This document shows positions 24,726 through 33,361 of a DNA stretch of 64,000 nucleotides, piece by piece (the stretch's first letter is position 1; each line of letters starts with the position of its first letter). The stretch spans positions 2,372,501 through 2,436,500 of the forward strand of contig CP004371.1 of the NCBI GenBank assembly GCA_000597885.1, given 5' to 3'. Below the pieces are notes generated by a model. That model was not told where the DNA came from. It saw nothing but the letters and a program-made list of their open reading frames with translations, and did not search any database. This DNA comes from Flammeovirgaceae bacterium 311 (GTDB lineage: Bacteria; Bacteroidota; Bacteroidia; Cytophagales; Cyclobacteriaceae). The translations under genes were made by a program, and so were the position numbers.

Positions 24726-26525
24726 TTAATTAGCTTTTTCAGTGTATTTTGAAGATTCCTGCTGCAAATATTCAATTGCCTGCCTGAGTTTATCGATTTT
24801 GGCATTTAGCTGGGTAAGCTTTAGCTTTTTATCCATTTCTCCCTTTACAGCATCGGCATAACCAGTAGCACTTACAGGGCTGCTGCCCGAAATTCTTTCC
24901 ACATCACGGGTGTACTGGCTTAGTGCAGCTTTGTATATTCTCACCTGGCTGTCGAGTATTTGTGCACTTTTCTGACAAGACAGCGCCTGCACTTCTGCTG
25001 CTGTACTATCTGTAATGTCTAAATTACAGATGTTGCTGTAGGCAGTGAATATAGTATCGCTTAAGAGCCTTGTGTAGTCTAAATCATCCTTGTCGAGATA
25101 GTTTGGTTCTTCGAGCCGCTTTTCCAGCAGTTCGGCCAGCGCAAAAGATGCTTCAAGATTGAGAAAGCCTCCCTTTTCGCTGTGCAGAACGGTTTTGGCA
25201 TAGTAGAAATCAGCAGCCTCATCCAGGCCGTTACGCTTGTTAAACCTGGCCAGATCAAAGCAGCTTTGTCCTTCTCCGGCATCACAGGCGGCAAGCAGCC
25301 CTGACAAATATTCCTTATCATCGCTGAATAGCTGTTTCAGAAAAAAGCTTGAATTGTTATGCTTATCATGGTAGTAGATCAGTGCAGGCGAGTTAGCCAG
25401 ATAGAGCTCCATAACCTCCTCTGTAGATAAAGGTATTCCTTCAATATCAAGCGTATCTAACCCGCCCAGCAGTTTAAAGCCCGGGCTGCTGCCTGAAATA
25501 TTTGTACCATTGAGGTAAAGGTTTTTAAGGCCGGAAAGCTGCTGAATCTGTTCCGGAAGCGCGGTAATATTGTTATTTCCCAGGCTTAGGGACGAAAGCT
25601 GAGGAATGTCCAGCACCTGTTCAGGAAAAGAACTGAACTGGTTATCAGCAGCACCCAGTTGGGCAAGATGGTTAAGGTTCTTCAGCTCCGGGGGTAAAAC
25701 AGAAAGTTTGTTTTGGTCAATGTCCAGGCGCTTCAGGCTGCTGAGCTTCTCTATCTCAGCTGGCAGGGCTGTTAAGCTGTTCGCCGATAGGTTTAAATAT
25801 TCTAAAGACTTCAATTCAGAAACCTTTGCCTCCTTAAGCTCATCCAGGTTCCGCAGTAAATTATTGTTCAGGAGCAGGTGCCTGAGGTTTTTATTTTGCT
25901 CCAGTTTCAGGAATACATTTCCTGTTAAGGCATTATGCCCCAGGGCTAAAGACTGCAGGTTCTCCAGTGGAGAAAAGTCTGGCAGAGAGGCAAGCTGGTT
26001 ATTTTCAAGGTTGAGATATTTTAGCTGTGTAAGTGCGCCTTTTGAAAAACTGATTGCCTCCAGCTCATTTCCGGCAAGATCCAGTGCTTCCAGCCTGTTC
26101 AGCTTTGTCAGGCTGTTGTTAAAGCCTGAAATTTTATTACCCTTCAGGTTCAGGTGCTTTAAATTCCGGAGCTCATCCAGGCCAGCGGGAATGCTTTTGA
26201 AATTATTATACCCCAGATCTATATATTCAAGGTTTTGAAGAGAGGCTATAGGAGCAGCAAGCTCAGAGAGTCTGTTGTGTGATAAATCAAGCTCCTGAAG
26301 ATTTACCAGCTTTACAATTGCCTTCGGAATTTCTTTCAGCTCCAGGCCACTGATGTCCAGCCTGTAGACCTCCTGAGGTTCCTGCAAGGCTTCTGTAAAC
26401 GAGGTATAAACCTTTTTTGTAGCTAATTCTTCCCTGCTGATAGGACCTGCAATAAGCGGATGGTGAAAACCTAAAAGGACCAGAAAAACAGCCAGACTGC
26501 TAATTGACTGAAGTACAAGCTTCAT
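24726..26525 (-). CDS. Secreted leucine-rich repeat protein with C-terminal helical domain
   Basis: 599 residues. The signal peptide covers about 1-27. Roughly thirteen leucine-rich repeats of 21-24 residues lie at about 53-360, with the consensus LxxLxLxxNxLxxLP (for example LQELDLSHNRLSELAAPIAS). The C-terminal 230 residues are mostly helical; CDAGEGQSCFDLARFNKRNG resembles a Sel1/TPR-like turn, and the last 50 residues (LTQLNAKIDKLRQAIEYLQQE) form a coiled coil. LRR arrays usually bind proteins; here the partner may be the barrel protein encoded 1 bp downstream. A 243-bp leader precedes the gene. Confident on architecture, not on function. Confidence 0.88.
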   Translation of the reverse strand: MKLVLQSISSLAVFLVLLGFHHPLIAGPISREELATKKVYTSFTEALQEPQEVYRLDISGLELKEIPKAIVKLVNLQELDLSHNRLSELAAPIASLQNLEYIDLGYNNFKSIPAGLDELRNLKHLNLKGNKISGFNNSLTKLNRLEALDLAGNELEAISFSKGALTQLKYLNLENNQLASLPDFSPLENLQSLALGHNALTGNVFLKLEQNKNLRHLLLNNNLLRNLDELKEAKVSELKSLEYLNLSANSLTALPAEIEKLSSLKRLDIDQNKLSVLPPELKNLNHLAQLGAADNQFSSFPEQVLDIPQLSSLSLGNNNITALPEQIQQLSGLKNLYLNGTNISGSSPGFKLLGGLDTLDIEGIPLSTEEVMELYLANSPALIYYHDKHNNSSFFLKQLFSDDKEYLSGLLAACDAGEGQSCFDLARFNKRNGLDEAADFYYAKTVLHSEKGGFLNLEASFALAELLEKRLEEPNYLDKDDLDYTRLLSDTIFTAYSNICNLDITDSTAAEVQALSCQKSAQILDSQVRIYKAALSQYTRDVERISGSSPVSATGYADAVKGEMDKKLKLTQLNAKIDKLRQAIEYLQQESSKYTEKAN

Positions 26526-26768
26526 ATACGATTCGTAATGAAAAATTTATAAAAATTCTTTAATGGACAAAATAAGTCTATTGTTTGCATTTTCCATGCA
26601 CTGGAATAGATATTTTTTAAAAAATTAGAGTTAGAACATTATCCGGCGCTGGTATGGTCGTATCCTGTTGCTCATCCAGGGCTAAAGTTTGTAGGAGCTA
26701 AGAGACACTTGCATAATCAGGGCAGCATCAACCCGGCGGGTGGTAACTTATGGATCTTAAAAGACATT

Positions 26769-27227
26769 TTATATCACTGTAGCGATCCAATTAATTTGAT
26801 AGGATAGGAGTTTACCATCCGAAAGCTTTTCTAGCACATAAACATCAAAATATTCATGATCAATGGGAGGTAGCAGTTTGAAACCAGTCTCCACTTCTAA
26901 CTGCCCCGCTAAACTTTTGTACTTTTCTAGTTCCTTCGTACGTAATTCTGAAAGAGAAACTATTCTTAACTTGCTAAGCTGGGCGGCGGTCAGTGTATCT
27001 AAACTATGCTCTTGTGTTTTATAAACAAAATTTGCTGCACTCCAACTTTTACCCAGCCAAAAGCTTATTTCAGCAGTACACCCTTTTGGATCTTTCTTTA
27101 CTGTCTTTTGATAATTATCATTGAAAAGAAGATACATTTTTTCTTTCTCCTGGGCGGAACAAACAGCAGTAACACAAGACAATAGAACACAAAAAAAATA
27201 TTTTAACCAGATGTACTTTAAAAACAT
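26769..27227 (-). CDS. Small secreted hypothetical protein, 152 aa
   Basis: A hydrophobic signal peptide of about 25 residues ends in VCSAQ. The mature part is about 127 residues, basic at its start (KMYLLFNDNYQKTVKKDPKG), with KYKSLAGQLEVETGFKLLPP and EYFDVYVLEKL in the second half. I recognise no family. The ATG at 27227 is the only start. A TTG-N19-TTTCTTTG pattern (27270-27241, minus strand) resembles a promoter with one mismatch, but would leave only a few bases of leader. It stands alone between the LRR and metallophosphoesterase genes. Its A/T content is a little higher than that of its neighbours. Confidence 0.6.
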   Translation of the reverse strand: MFLKYIWLKYFFCVLLSCVTAVCSAQEKEKMYLLFNDNYQKTVKKDPKGCTAEISFWLGKSWSAANFVYKTQEHSLDTLTAAQLSKLRIVSLSELRTKELEKYKSLAGQLEVETGFKLLPPIDHEYFDVYVLEKLSDGKLLSYQINWIATVI

Positions 27228-27587
27228 GTCTGTACCCTTCCAAAGAAATGATTTATAAGATTTTGATCAATTCTCGATTTTTTTCAGTTGGAGATAAGGC
27301 AATCCAGGCCAGGTGTTGCTGGATGGTCTTTATAAGTTTTCAAGCCAGCCCATGCAATATCTCCATAAATCTGGCGTGATAATCGACTATTATCGAATTC
27401 TTGTATGTACCTCACACTTTTCTCCCGACAAGATTGACCTTGAAATGACTAACGCACCGCTTATGAAACAACATTTTAATGTTCTTCCTCTCCACGATTA
27501 TCCATTGCCCTGCTGCAGGGGTAGGAAATATCCTGCATTAGCGCCTGCTGTAACAGATATCAGCACCAAACCCAAACGGCAAGGATA

Positions 27588-28868
27588 CTAAGCATCACCC
27601 CTACCCTTCCTTAGCTCCAGCACAGTTACTTCCGGCCAGATGCCTACCCTGCCGGAGAAACCGATAAAGCCAAAGCCACGGTTTACGTACAGCTGCTGAT
27701 GCTGTTCATTTAACAGACCTGCCCAGTGCCGGTAGCGATACTGCACCGGGCTCCACTTTACCAGGGGCGTTTCTACCCCGAATTGCATGCCGTGGGTATG
27801 GCCGGAAAGGGTCAGATGGATGTGGGTGGGATGTTCTTTTACAACCTCCGTCCAGTGAGAAGGATCGTGCGACAGCAGAATTTTAAAAGCATTGGCATCA
27901 ACGCCCGCCAGGGCTTTGTCCAGATCGCCTTTTTCAATAAAGCCTCTTCCCCAGTTTTCTACCCCGAGCAGGGCTATTTTCTCCCCTCCTTTTTCAATCA
28001 TCACATGCTCATCCAGCAGCAGGCGATAGCCCATATCGGCATGATGCTGCTTGAGCCGCTCCAGGTTGGCCTGCTCTGCCGCCTGGCTGGGCCACTCGTG
28101 GTACATGCCATAATCATGATTGCCCAGGATAGAATACTGCCCAAAGGGCGCTTTGATCTGGCTGAAATTGTTTTTGTAGGGTACTATCTCCGGAGCCTCA
28201 TCATTCACCAGGTCGCCGGTAAAAACGAAAAGATCTGAATTTTGTGCCTTTGCCAGCTCAATGCCCCGCTGCACAGCTTCGGGATCGTCAAAGCTACCGG
28301 AGTGAACATCAGAAAGCTGGGTGATGGTAAAGCCATCGAAGGCATCGGGCAGATCATCAAAATAAAGGGTGTGGCGGTGCAGGGTATAATCGTATTTACC
28401 CCTGGTAGTGCCGTAAACAAAAGAAGCAAAGGGAATGCCCGCCAGCACCAGCGCCAGCTGACTTACAAACTTTCTGCGCTCCGGGAGCCGCCGCTCCGGG
28501 AGCCGCCGCTCCTGTTGGCCCTCTTTTTTGGCTGATGATCTGCGGAAAAAGCGGAAAGCCGCCTTGAACATGCGATAGATATCTTCTGCAAACAGTACCA
28601 GGATAAACACCAGCTGGGTAACAAAGAGAGTTAAGAAGGCATTGATGAACCACTGTACAAGGGCGGTAGTGGTATCGGTAGAAAAACGGATGTTGATGGC
28701 CCAGACAAAGCCCGCAATGAACAAGAGCATAAACAGCCAGTAGCCCCAGTGTACAGCGCGGCGCAGTTGCTTTGAACGCCAGTTAGCTGTAAGTCTTTTA
28801 ATCCCCTGAAATACATACCAGTTCATCAGGAGGAACATTACCCCCATTATCAGTAAAAAACGCAGCAT
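27588..28868 (-). CDS. Membrane-anchored metallophosphoesterase (YkuE-like)
   Basis: 426 residues. Three or four membrane segments lie in the first 105 residues, then a basic linker and one more hydrophobic segment (about 137-155). The calcineurin-like phosphoesterase domain (about 175-420) has all five motifs: SDVHSG, GDLVND, GNHDYG, LSHDP and SGHTHG. Such proteins (YkuE class) hydrolyse phosphate esters at the membrane; YkuE-type enzymes act on lipid-linked substrates in some bacteria, but the substrate here is unknown. The linker repeats LPERR, from a 15-bp tandem duplication (28477-28512). It is a single gene with no obvious operon partner. Confidence 0.9.
   Translation of the reverse strand: MLRFLLIMGVMFLLMNWYVFQGIKRLTANWRSKQLRRAVHWGYWLFMLLFIAGFVWAINIRFSTDTTTALVQWFINAFLTLFVTQLVFILVLFAEDIYRMFKAAFRFFRRSSAKKEGQQERRLPERRLPERRKFVSQLALVLAGIPFASFVYGTTRGKYDYTLHRHTLYFDDLPDAFDGFTITQLSDVHSGSFDDPEAVQRGIELAKAQNSDLFVFTGDLVNDEAPEIVPYKNNFSQIKAPFGQYSILGNHDYGMYHEWPSQAAEQANLERLKQHHADMGYRLLLDEHVMIEKGGEKIALLGVENWGRGFIEKGDLDKALAGVDANAFKILLSHDPSHWTEVVKEHPTHIHLTLSGHTHGMQFGVETPLVKWSPVQYRYRHWAGLLNEQHQQLYVNRGFGFIGFSGRVGIWPEVTVLELRKGRGDA
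28477..28512. repeat. 15-bp tandem repeat in metallophosphoesterase gene
   Basis: A 15-bp GC-rich unit (CGCTCCGGGAGCCGC) occurs twice in tandem plus a partial third copy. It encodes the repeated LPERR in the linker, keeps the frame, and is a likely slippage site. Confidence 0.9.
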
Positions 28869-29217
28869 TTTTGTTTAACTGTTCATTAGGTGAATTGTGG
28901 CATCCCGGCAATTTACATTAAGATGGATTTGCCGTTACAACATAAATAGCTAACGGAGCATCTGGAATTTGGATTAAAAAAAACAGCTCTATTCGCCGGT
29001 CTTTTAAAGCTTTCTGTACTTCGCCACCAACAAAGCCGCTGTAGGAAGGGGCACTCCATAAGGTTAACAGTTTCCGGCAGCAGTACCCTCCTATACACCT
29101 ACGCCTGGCGTTGGTAAGCAAGGGTGGTGATGCAGGGTCTGCAGAAAATGACTTTTGATTAAATGAAGTTTGTACGATCTTGCAGCATTATCAGTACCAG
29201 CGGAAACAGAGGCACCT
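28869..29217. other. 349-bp intergenic region without a supported gene
   Basis: It separates the divergent metallophosphoesterase gene (minus) and the small hypothetical gene at 29218 (plus), so it should hold both promoters. Two overlapping open frames of 61-67 codons run on the minus strand but lack coding character. I see no stem-loop, palindrome or exact -7 consensus here. Confidence 0.5.
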
Positions 29218-29553
29218 ATGGAATTTAGAGGTATATGGACTAAAGACCTGGAAGAGGGTTATATGGAATTTAGTACGCCGCAGCTGCAACGCCTCTACGA
29301 AGCCATTACCGAAGAGTACTACCAGGTGTACAACCAGTGCCTGGAGCGGTACGATGATGACGAAGCCGCCCAGCGTGAAGCCCGCACCCGCGGTTATGAA
29401 ATGCTGACCGACTATAAAACCATTGAGGGCAGCGAAGAATTTGCCACCTCCTACAGTACCCCCTCCTACACCATGGACCTTTGGTACCAGACGCACCCCC
29501 GCACTGGTAAAAGAGTGTATGATAAAGGCTATATCAGGATAAAAAACAGATAG
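29218..29553 (+). CDS. Hypothetical acidic protein, 111 aa
   Basis: The frame is open from a TTG at 29170, but ATG at 29218 (MEFRGIWTKDL) is more natural. The product is soluble, acidic and rich in tyrosine and glutamate, with helices around LQRLYEAITEEYYQVYNQCLERYDDDEAAQREA and a C-terminal RVYDKGYIRI strand. The helical part has the spacing of a small helix-bundle. No signal peptide or membrane segment is seen. I recognise no family and no partner nearby. The coding call rests on composition and codon usage that match the neighbours. Confidence 0.6.
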   Translation: MEFRGIWTKDLEEGYMEFSTPQLQRLYEAITEEYYQVYNQCLERYDDDEAAQREARTRGYEMLTDYKTIEGSEEFATSYSTPSYTMDLWYQTHPRTGKRVYDKGYIRIKNR

Positions 29554-29651
29554 AACTGCAGCCATGTATCGTTATACCCAAACCTGTCAATAAATCAGCC
29601 CTGGCAATATAACCGGAGCTACTTTTGTATCTGGAATATATTCCAAGGCAT

Positions 29652-30560
29652 CTACATCAGGTAAAATTTTTCCTGCGGCAGTGGCACAGGAACACCTGGC
29701 TCCTGCAGCACCTGTCTGATGTTGATCTCTATGGTTCTGGCAATCGCTGTAACAGCAGTATCAGTTGGTTTATTTCTGAAAGGGTCCTGCATATGCCTGG
29801 CGGTTTTCTCTATCAGAAAAAAAGTGGAGGCTATCAGGATCAGTACGGGGATCTCATAAATACCGATGGTCTCTACCAGTGCAAGGGATAATATGATCAG
29901 GAACAGGTAAATAAAGAAGTGAATGAAGATACGGTAGGTAACCGGAAAAACAGTACTATTGATACGCTCGGCCTTACCCATGGAATCTACCAGGCGCATA
30001 ATGGTGCTATCGAGTTGTACCTGCTGAAAGGAATTGACCGCTTTTGCCCCGTGGAGCTCCTTCAGATCACGTCCGTGCAACATCATCAGGGCATAGGATT
30101 TATTATTGTTCCTGTTAATAAAAGCCAGATCGTCTTTGGTGAGCAGGGGCTCCTGCTCCGGCGTAATGGGAGTTAGTGCCCGCAGCGATTGTCCCAGGCA
30201 ATAACACCAGGCTATCTGGCGGTAAGCCATTTTCTTCAAAACAGCAGCACCTTCAGGATAAGCGCCGGTATCGACAAACTGCTTCAGCTGCACAACAAGG
30301 GTTCGGGAATCATTTACAATGGCACCCCATACTTTTCTGGCCTCCCACCAGCGGTCGTAAGACTGGTTAACATTAAAAGCCAACAGCAGCGAGATAGAAG
30401 TACCTAAAATAGCAGGCAGCTGAAAAGGTACTTCAGGCAGTTGATTGGCCACATAAAATTTAAGAATGTGGAACATTATAGAAAACAGCAGTACCCTGAA
30501 CAGATCAAGCTTTACTTTATCAAAAATATACCGGAAAGGGAGTCTCTTTTCTACTAACAT
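29652..30560 (-). CDS. Bestrophin-like (UPF0187) membrane channel protein
   Basis: 302 residues. The hallmark SYDRWWEARKVWGAIVNDSR near the N-terminal third is the conserved block of bacterial bestrophins (RFP-TM family). Four membrane segments are visible at about 25-45, 50-65, 212-232 and 237-255 (FFIYLFLIILSLALVETIGI). Bacterial homologues form pentameric, sodium- or anion-conducting channels in the inner membrane. The start at 30560 (MLVEKRLPFRYIF) is well placed. It is a single gene, 310 bp downstream of the divergent kinase gene's promoter region, and no clear operon partner is present. Confidence 0.9.
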   Translation of the reverse strand: MLVEKRLPFRYIFDKVKLDLFRVLLFSIMFHILKFYVANQLPEVPFQLPAILGTSISLLLAFNVNQSYDRWWEARKVWGAIVNDSRTLVVQLKQFVDTGAYPEGAAVLKKMAYRQIAWCYCLGQSLRALTPITPEQEPLLTKDDLAFINRNNNKSYALMMLHGRDLKELHGAKAVNSFQQVQLDSTIMRLVDSMGKAERINSTVFPVTYRIFIHFFIYLFLIILSLALVETIGIYEIPVLILIASTFFLIEKTARHMQDPFRNKPTDTAVTAIARTIEINIRQVLQEPGVPVPLPQEKFYLM

Positions 30561-30870
30561 TCTTTTTGATTTGGTACAGCTTTAAACAGGCTTCGTGAAT
30601 CAATTTTAACAAGTACTTTTTCAGCACCTAAAAATTAACACCTGCGCGAATTGAATGTTTTTTTCTGCCGCTCCCGGGCAGGATGCAGCATGCAGAATTG
30701 ACAGCAATGGCTTTCGCACAGCAAGCCAGCCTAAAACTGTACTTCTCTAGTCCTTCATGAGCAGGAGCCATCTAAGTATTATTCTTTATGATGTTAAAAT
30801 TTTTCTATTTCCAGCACCTGCATCCCTTTCCTTTTTATTACTTTTGAAAAATTTTTTAACGTAGTCTCTT
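30561..30870. other. 310-bp intergenic region between divergent bestrophin and kinase genes
   Basis: No gene is supported. It is AT-rich near both ends and should hold both promoters; the one for the kinase is at 30839-30846. No terminator or riboswitch-like fold is recognised. Confidence 0.5.
30839..30846 (+). promoter_or_regulatory. -7 promoter element (TACTTTTG) of TPR histidine kinase
   Basis: Exact match to TAnnTTTG, 24 bp before the ATG at 30871, which gives a short leader. A CTG, not a TTG, is at the -33 position. Confidence 0.5.
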
Positions 30871-32856
30871 ATGCGTCTTCTCCCCAAATTTTTATACCTG
30901 CAGATCAAAAAGCAGGGACTTATGCTACTGGCATACGCCTGTCTGTTATGCCTAAGCCTGCCTGCTTTTGCCCAGCACAGCCTGCAGGACAGCAGCCAGG
31001 TGCTAAAGCTGGCAGCACTTGGCATTAAGCAGTTTGAAAAAGATAGCCTTGAGGCTGCAGCTCATTATTTTAAAGAGTCCGGAACACTGGCCAGAAAGAT
31101 TGGGTACACCAGGGGGATTGTACAATACATACGGGACTATATACTGGTGCTGAACAGAACAGGTAAGTACCGGGAGGCACTGGAATTAACCCTGGAGGGA
31201 GTTGAATTAAGCAAACAGCTGGGGAAAGCAGATCTGTCGATAGCCTATAATAATGTAGGACTCGAATACCGAAATCTGGGGAACCTCGAAGCTGCAGCGA
31301 CCAGCTACCTGAAAGCGCTTGAAATATCGGAAGCCATAGAAAATAAGAGCCTGCAGCGCAAGCAACTAAATAACCTGGCCTCTATTTTCCTGGAGCTACG
31401 CGATGCCGATAAAGCTTATACATATGCCAGCAGGAGCTACCAGCTGGCCATTCAGCTGAAAGATACCACAGGCATGGCCAGCAGCCTGGTAAACCTGGCC
31501 AACAGCGAAACCCTTAACAAGCGGTACGAGCATTCGGGCAGGTACTTTATGCAGGTGATTGAGCTGGGCAAAGCCCTGAATGATCCCAGCTACATTCTGG
31601 ATGCCTATATTAACCTGGCAGACATAGAGGTGCAGCAACAACAGTACCAGCAGGCGTTGGATTACTACCAGAAAGCCCGCCAGGTGCTTAGCACCTACCC
31701 CTCGCCCGATTATGAATTATACATACACTGGGGCTTATCGCAAAACTACTATCTCCTGGAGCAGTACGACCTGGCGCAGCTATACTATACAAAAGCCGTA
31801 GCTATTGGTCAGTCAATGGAAGCCTTAAACGAACTGCGGCATCTTTACCTGCTGGGATCCGAGATTTATGAGAAAAAAGAAGATCTCCTGCAGGCATTAG
31901 CTCTAAGAAAGCAGTATGAAACACTGAAAGACTCCCTGCTGAATACAGAAACCCGGCAAAACATACAAAGGCTGGAGATCGAGTATCAAATCTCTCAAAA
32001 GGAAAAGGAGATTGCACAACAGAACCTGATTATTGCCAGGGGGAGCCTGGAGATTCAGGAGAAGAATAACCTGATCTACCTTTCACTGGCAGCTGTTATT
32101 GCCCTTATTTCGGCGCTCATCATTACCTACATACTTTTCAGGAACAAACAAAGGGCAAATGCTGAAAAGCTGACGGCTCTGAAACGGGAAAGTGAAATGA
32201 AGATACTGATGGCCCTGATGGAGGGGGAGGAAAAGGAACGCTCCAGGCTGGCCCGTGAGCTGCACGATGGTGTGGGTGGTATACTTTCTGCCACCAAAAT
32301 GCACCTAAGCCTGTTAAAGGATGAAGAGCAGCAGCCGGAACGTTTCACGAAATTTAACCACACCGTGCTCATGCTCGACAATGCCTCGCAGGAGATCAGA
32401 ACCATTGCCCATAACCTTTCTCCGGATATACTCATGCAGTACGAGCTGGATGCTGCCCTGGAAAGCTTTTGCCAGAAAGTAAGCAACCCAAATCTGCAGA
32501 TTGATTATTATTTTCTGGGAGAAGCACCCAGGCTGAAAAATAACTTTAAGCTGATCATTTACCGTATGGTGCAGGAGCTGGTTAATAACATTATCAAACA
32601 TGCCAATGCCACCCATGCACTGGTACAACTAAGTTACCACGAGCAGGTGCTGTCCATTACGGTAGAGGATAACGGCAAAGGTTTTACCCAGACAGAAGGC
32701 AAGGGCATTGGCCTGCAAAATCTGAAAAACCGGATAAACGATATTGGTGGTCAGCTAACAATAGAGTCTTCCGAAGGCAAGGGCACTACGGTTTACCTGG
32801 AAATAGAGGTGAGCAGTTTCCTGGACAACCAGGTTTTCCTGTCTACAGCTGTTTGA
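30871..32856 (+). CDS. Sensor histidine kinase with periplasmic TPR domain (orphan)
   Basis: 661 residues. A signal peptide or first membrane segment is at about 14-34. About six or seven tetratricopeptide repeats cover 45-370, with a coiled coil to about 400 and a membrane segment at about 406-427. The cytoplasmic part has a HisKA_3 H-box with His465 (RLARELHDGVGG) and an HATPase_c domain (about 555-650, N box ELVNNIIKHANATHA, G1 DNGKGF, G2 GKGIGLQNL). This is the NarX/DesK type of kinase, which usually pairs with a LuxR-type response regulator. None is adjacent: the one at 40117 follows another kinase. The TPR domain probably binds a periplasmic protein or peptide. Confidence 0.93.
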   Translation: MRLLPKFLYLQIKKQGLMLLAYACLLCLSLPAFAQHSLQDSSQVLKLAALGIKQFEKDSLEAAAHYFKESGTLARKIGYTRGIVQYIRDYILVLNRTGKYREALELTLEGVELSKQLGKADLSIAYNNVGLEYRNLGNLEAAATSYLKALEISEAIENKSLQRKQLNNLASIFLELRDADKAYTYASRSYQLAIQLKDTTGMASSLVNLANSETLNKRYEHSGRYFMQVIELGKALNDPSYILDAYINLADIEVQQQQYQQALDYYQKARQVLSTYPSPDYELYIHWGLSQNYYLLEQYDLAQLYYTKAVAIGQSMEALNELRHLYLLGSEIYEKKEDLLQALALRKQYETLKDSLLNTETRQNIQRLEIEYQISQKEKEIAQQNLIIARGSLEIQEKNNLIYLSLAAVIALISALIITYILFRNKQRANAEKLTALKRESEMKILMALMEGEEKERSRLARELHDGVGGILSATKMHLSLLKDEEQQPERFTKFNHTVLMLDNASQEIRTIAHNLSPDILMQYELDAALESFCQKVSNPNLQIDYYFLGEAPRLKNNFKLIIYRMVQELVNNIIKHANATHALVQLSYHEQVLSITVEDNGKGFTQTEGKGIGLQNLKNRINDIGGQLTIESSEGKGTTVYLEIEVSSFLDNQVFLSTAV

Positions 32857-32942
32857 GTCTTAGCATACCGGCCCTTTTAGGGACTGCTGATGCTGCTGCT
32901 AAGCTGCATCCGGAATGAGCAGCACCAGCAAAAGGTTTACTC

Positions 32943-33212
32943 TTAGCAATCGCAGCTGTAGGCATCGTCGGTATCGTGCCCAGGTGCTACCATATTGCCC
33001 ACCCGCACCAGTTTGTTCAGGGGTACCTCTACACCATTGGCCAGTACCAGATGTTCCTCTCCATTGCGGTCAGCTATACTTTTCACCACCTGGGTGGTTT
33101 TTAGCAGCTCCTGCAGATCAGAATAATAATGCACCCGTACAAAGCTTTTTTGAGCAGCTGTTTCTTCCAGGTGTTTATAAAAATTACTGTTAATCATTGT
33201 ATCCTGATTCAT
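32943..33212 (-). CDS. Small protein, 89 aa, possible Rof-like beta-barrel
   Basis: Begins MNQDTMINSNFYKHLEETAA and has the pattern FVRVHYYSDLQELLKTTQVV, GEEHLVLANGVEVPLNKLVRV, which resembles the strand order of small Sm-like proteins such as Rof/YaeO, the Rho-binding antiterminator. The likeness is at the level of pattern, not family identity. The C-terminus ends DAYSCDC, a paired-cysteine tail that might bind metal. It is convergent with the kinase gene upstream and 68 bp from the long hairpin at 33279-33334. A second in-frame ATG (MINSN) would shorten it by five residues. Confidence 0.55.
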   Translation of the reverse strand: MNQDTMINSNFYKHLEETAAQKSFVRVHYYSDLQELLKTTQVVKSIADRNGEEHLVLANGVEVPLNKLVRVGNMVAPGHDTDDAYSCDC

Positions 33213-33278
33213 CTTGTTTAATGCCTTTTTCTATATTAAGGCCCTTGCTCCTGTTTACGTAAAATCAAAATAAACTGC

Positions 33279-33334
33279 CATCATTAGCGGGCATAGCGAG
33301 AGCATCAGTTTGCTCGCTATGCCCGCTAATGATG
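33279..33334. repeat. 22-bp perfect inverted repeat (long hairpin) between 33212 and 33362
   Basis: The left arm (33279-33300) and right arm (33313-33334) are perfectly complementary over 22 bp with a 12-nt loop. The stem carries GCGGGC and GCATAGCGAG blocks. It lies between two minus-strand genes. On the minus strand the outer flank is T-rich (GGCAGTTTATTTTGATTTT), so a terminator for the AI-2E family gene is possible, but the stem is much longer than usual. Confidence 0.85.
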
Positions 33335-33361
33335 CTATGAACAGTTCCTGAATCCAAATAA

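Noticed and set aside
27313-27591. Plus-strand frame of 92 codons between two minus-strand genes
   Set aside because: There is no family pattern, the composition is unnatural, and it overlaps the 3' end of the metallophosphoesterase gene.
28913-29121. Two minus-strand frames of 61 and 67 codons in the 28869-29217 gap
   Set aside because: Both are short and overlap each other in different frames, and neither has a start signal or family pattern. A decayed gene cannot be excluded.
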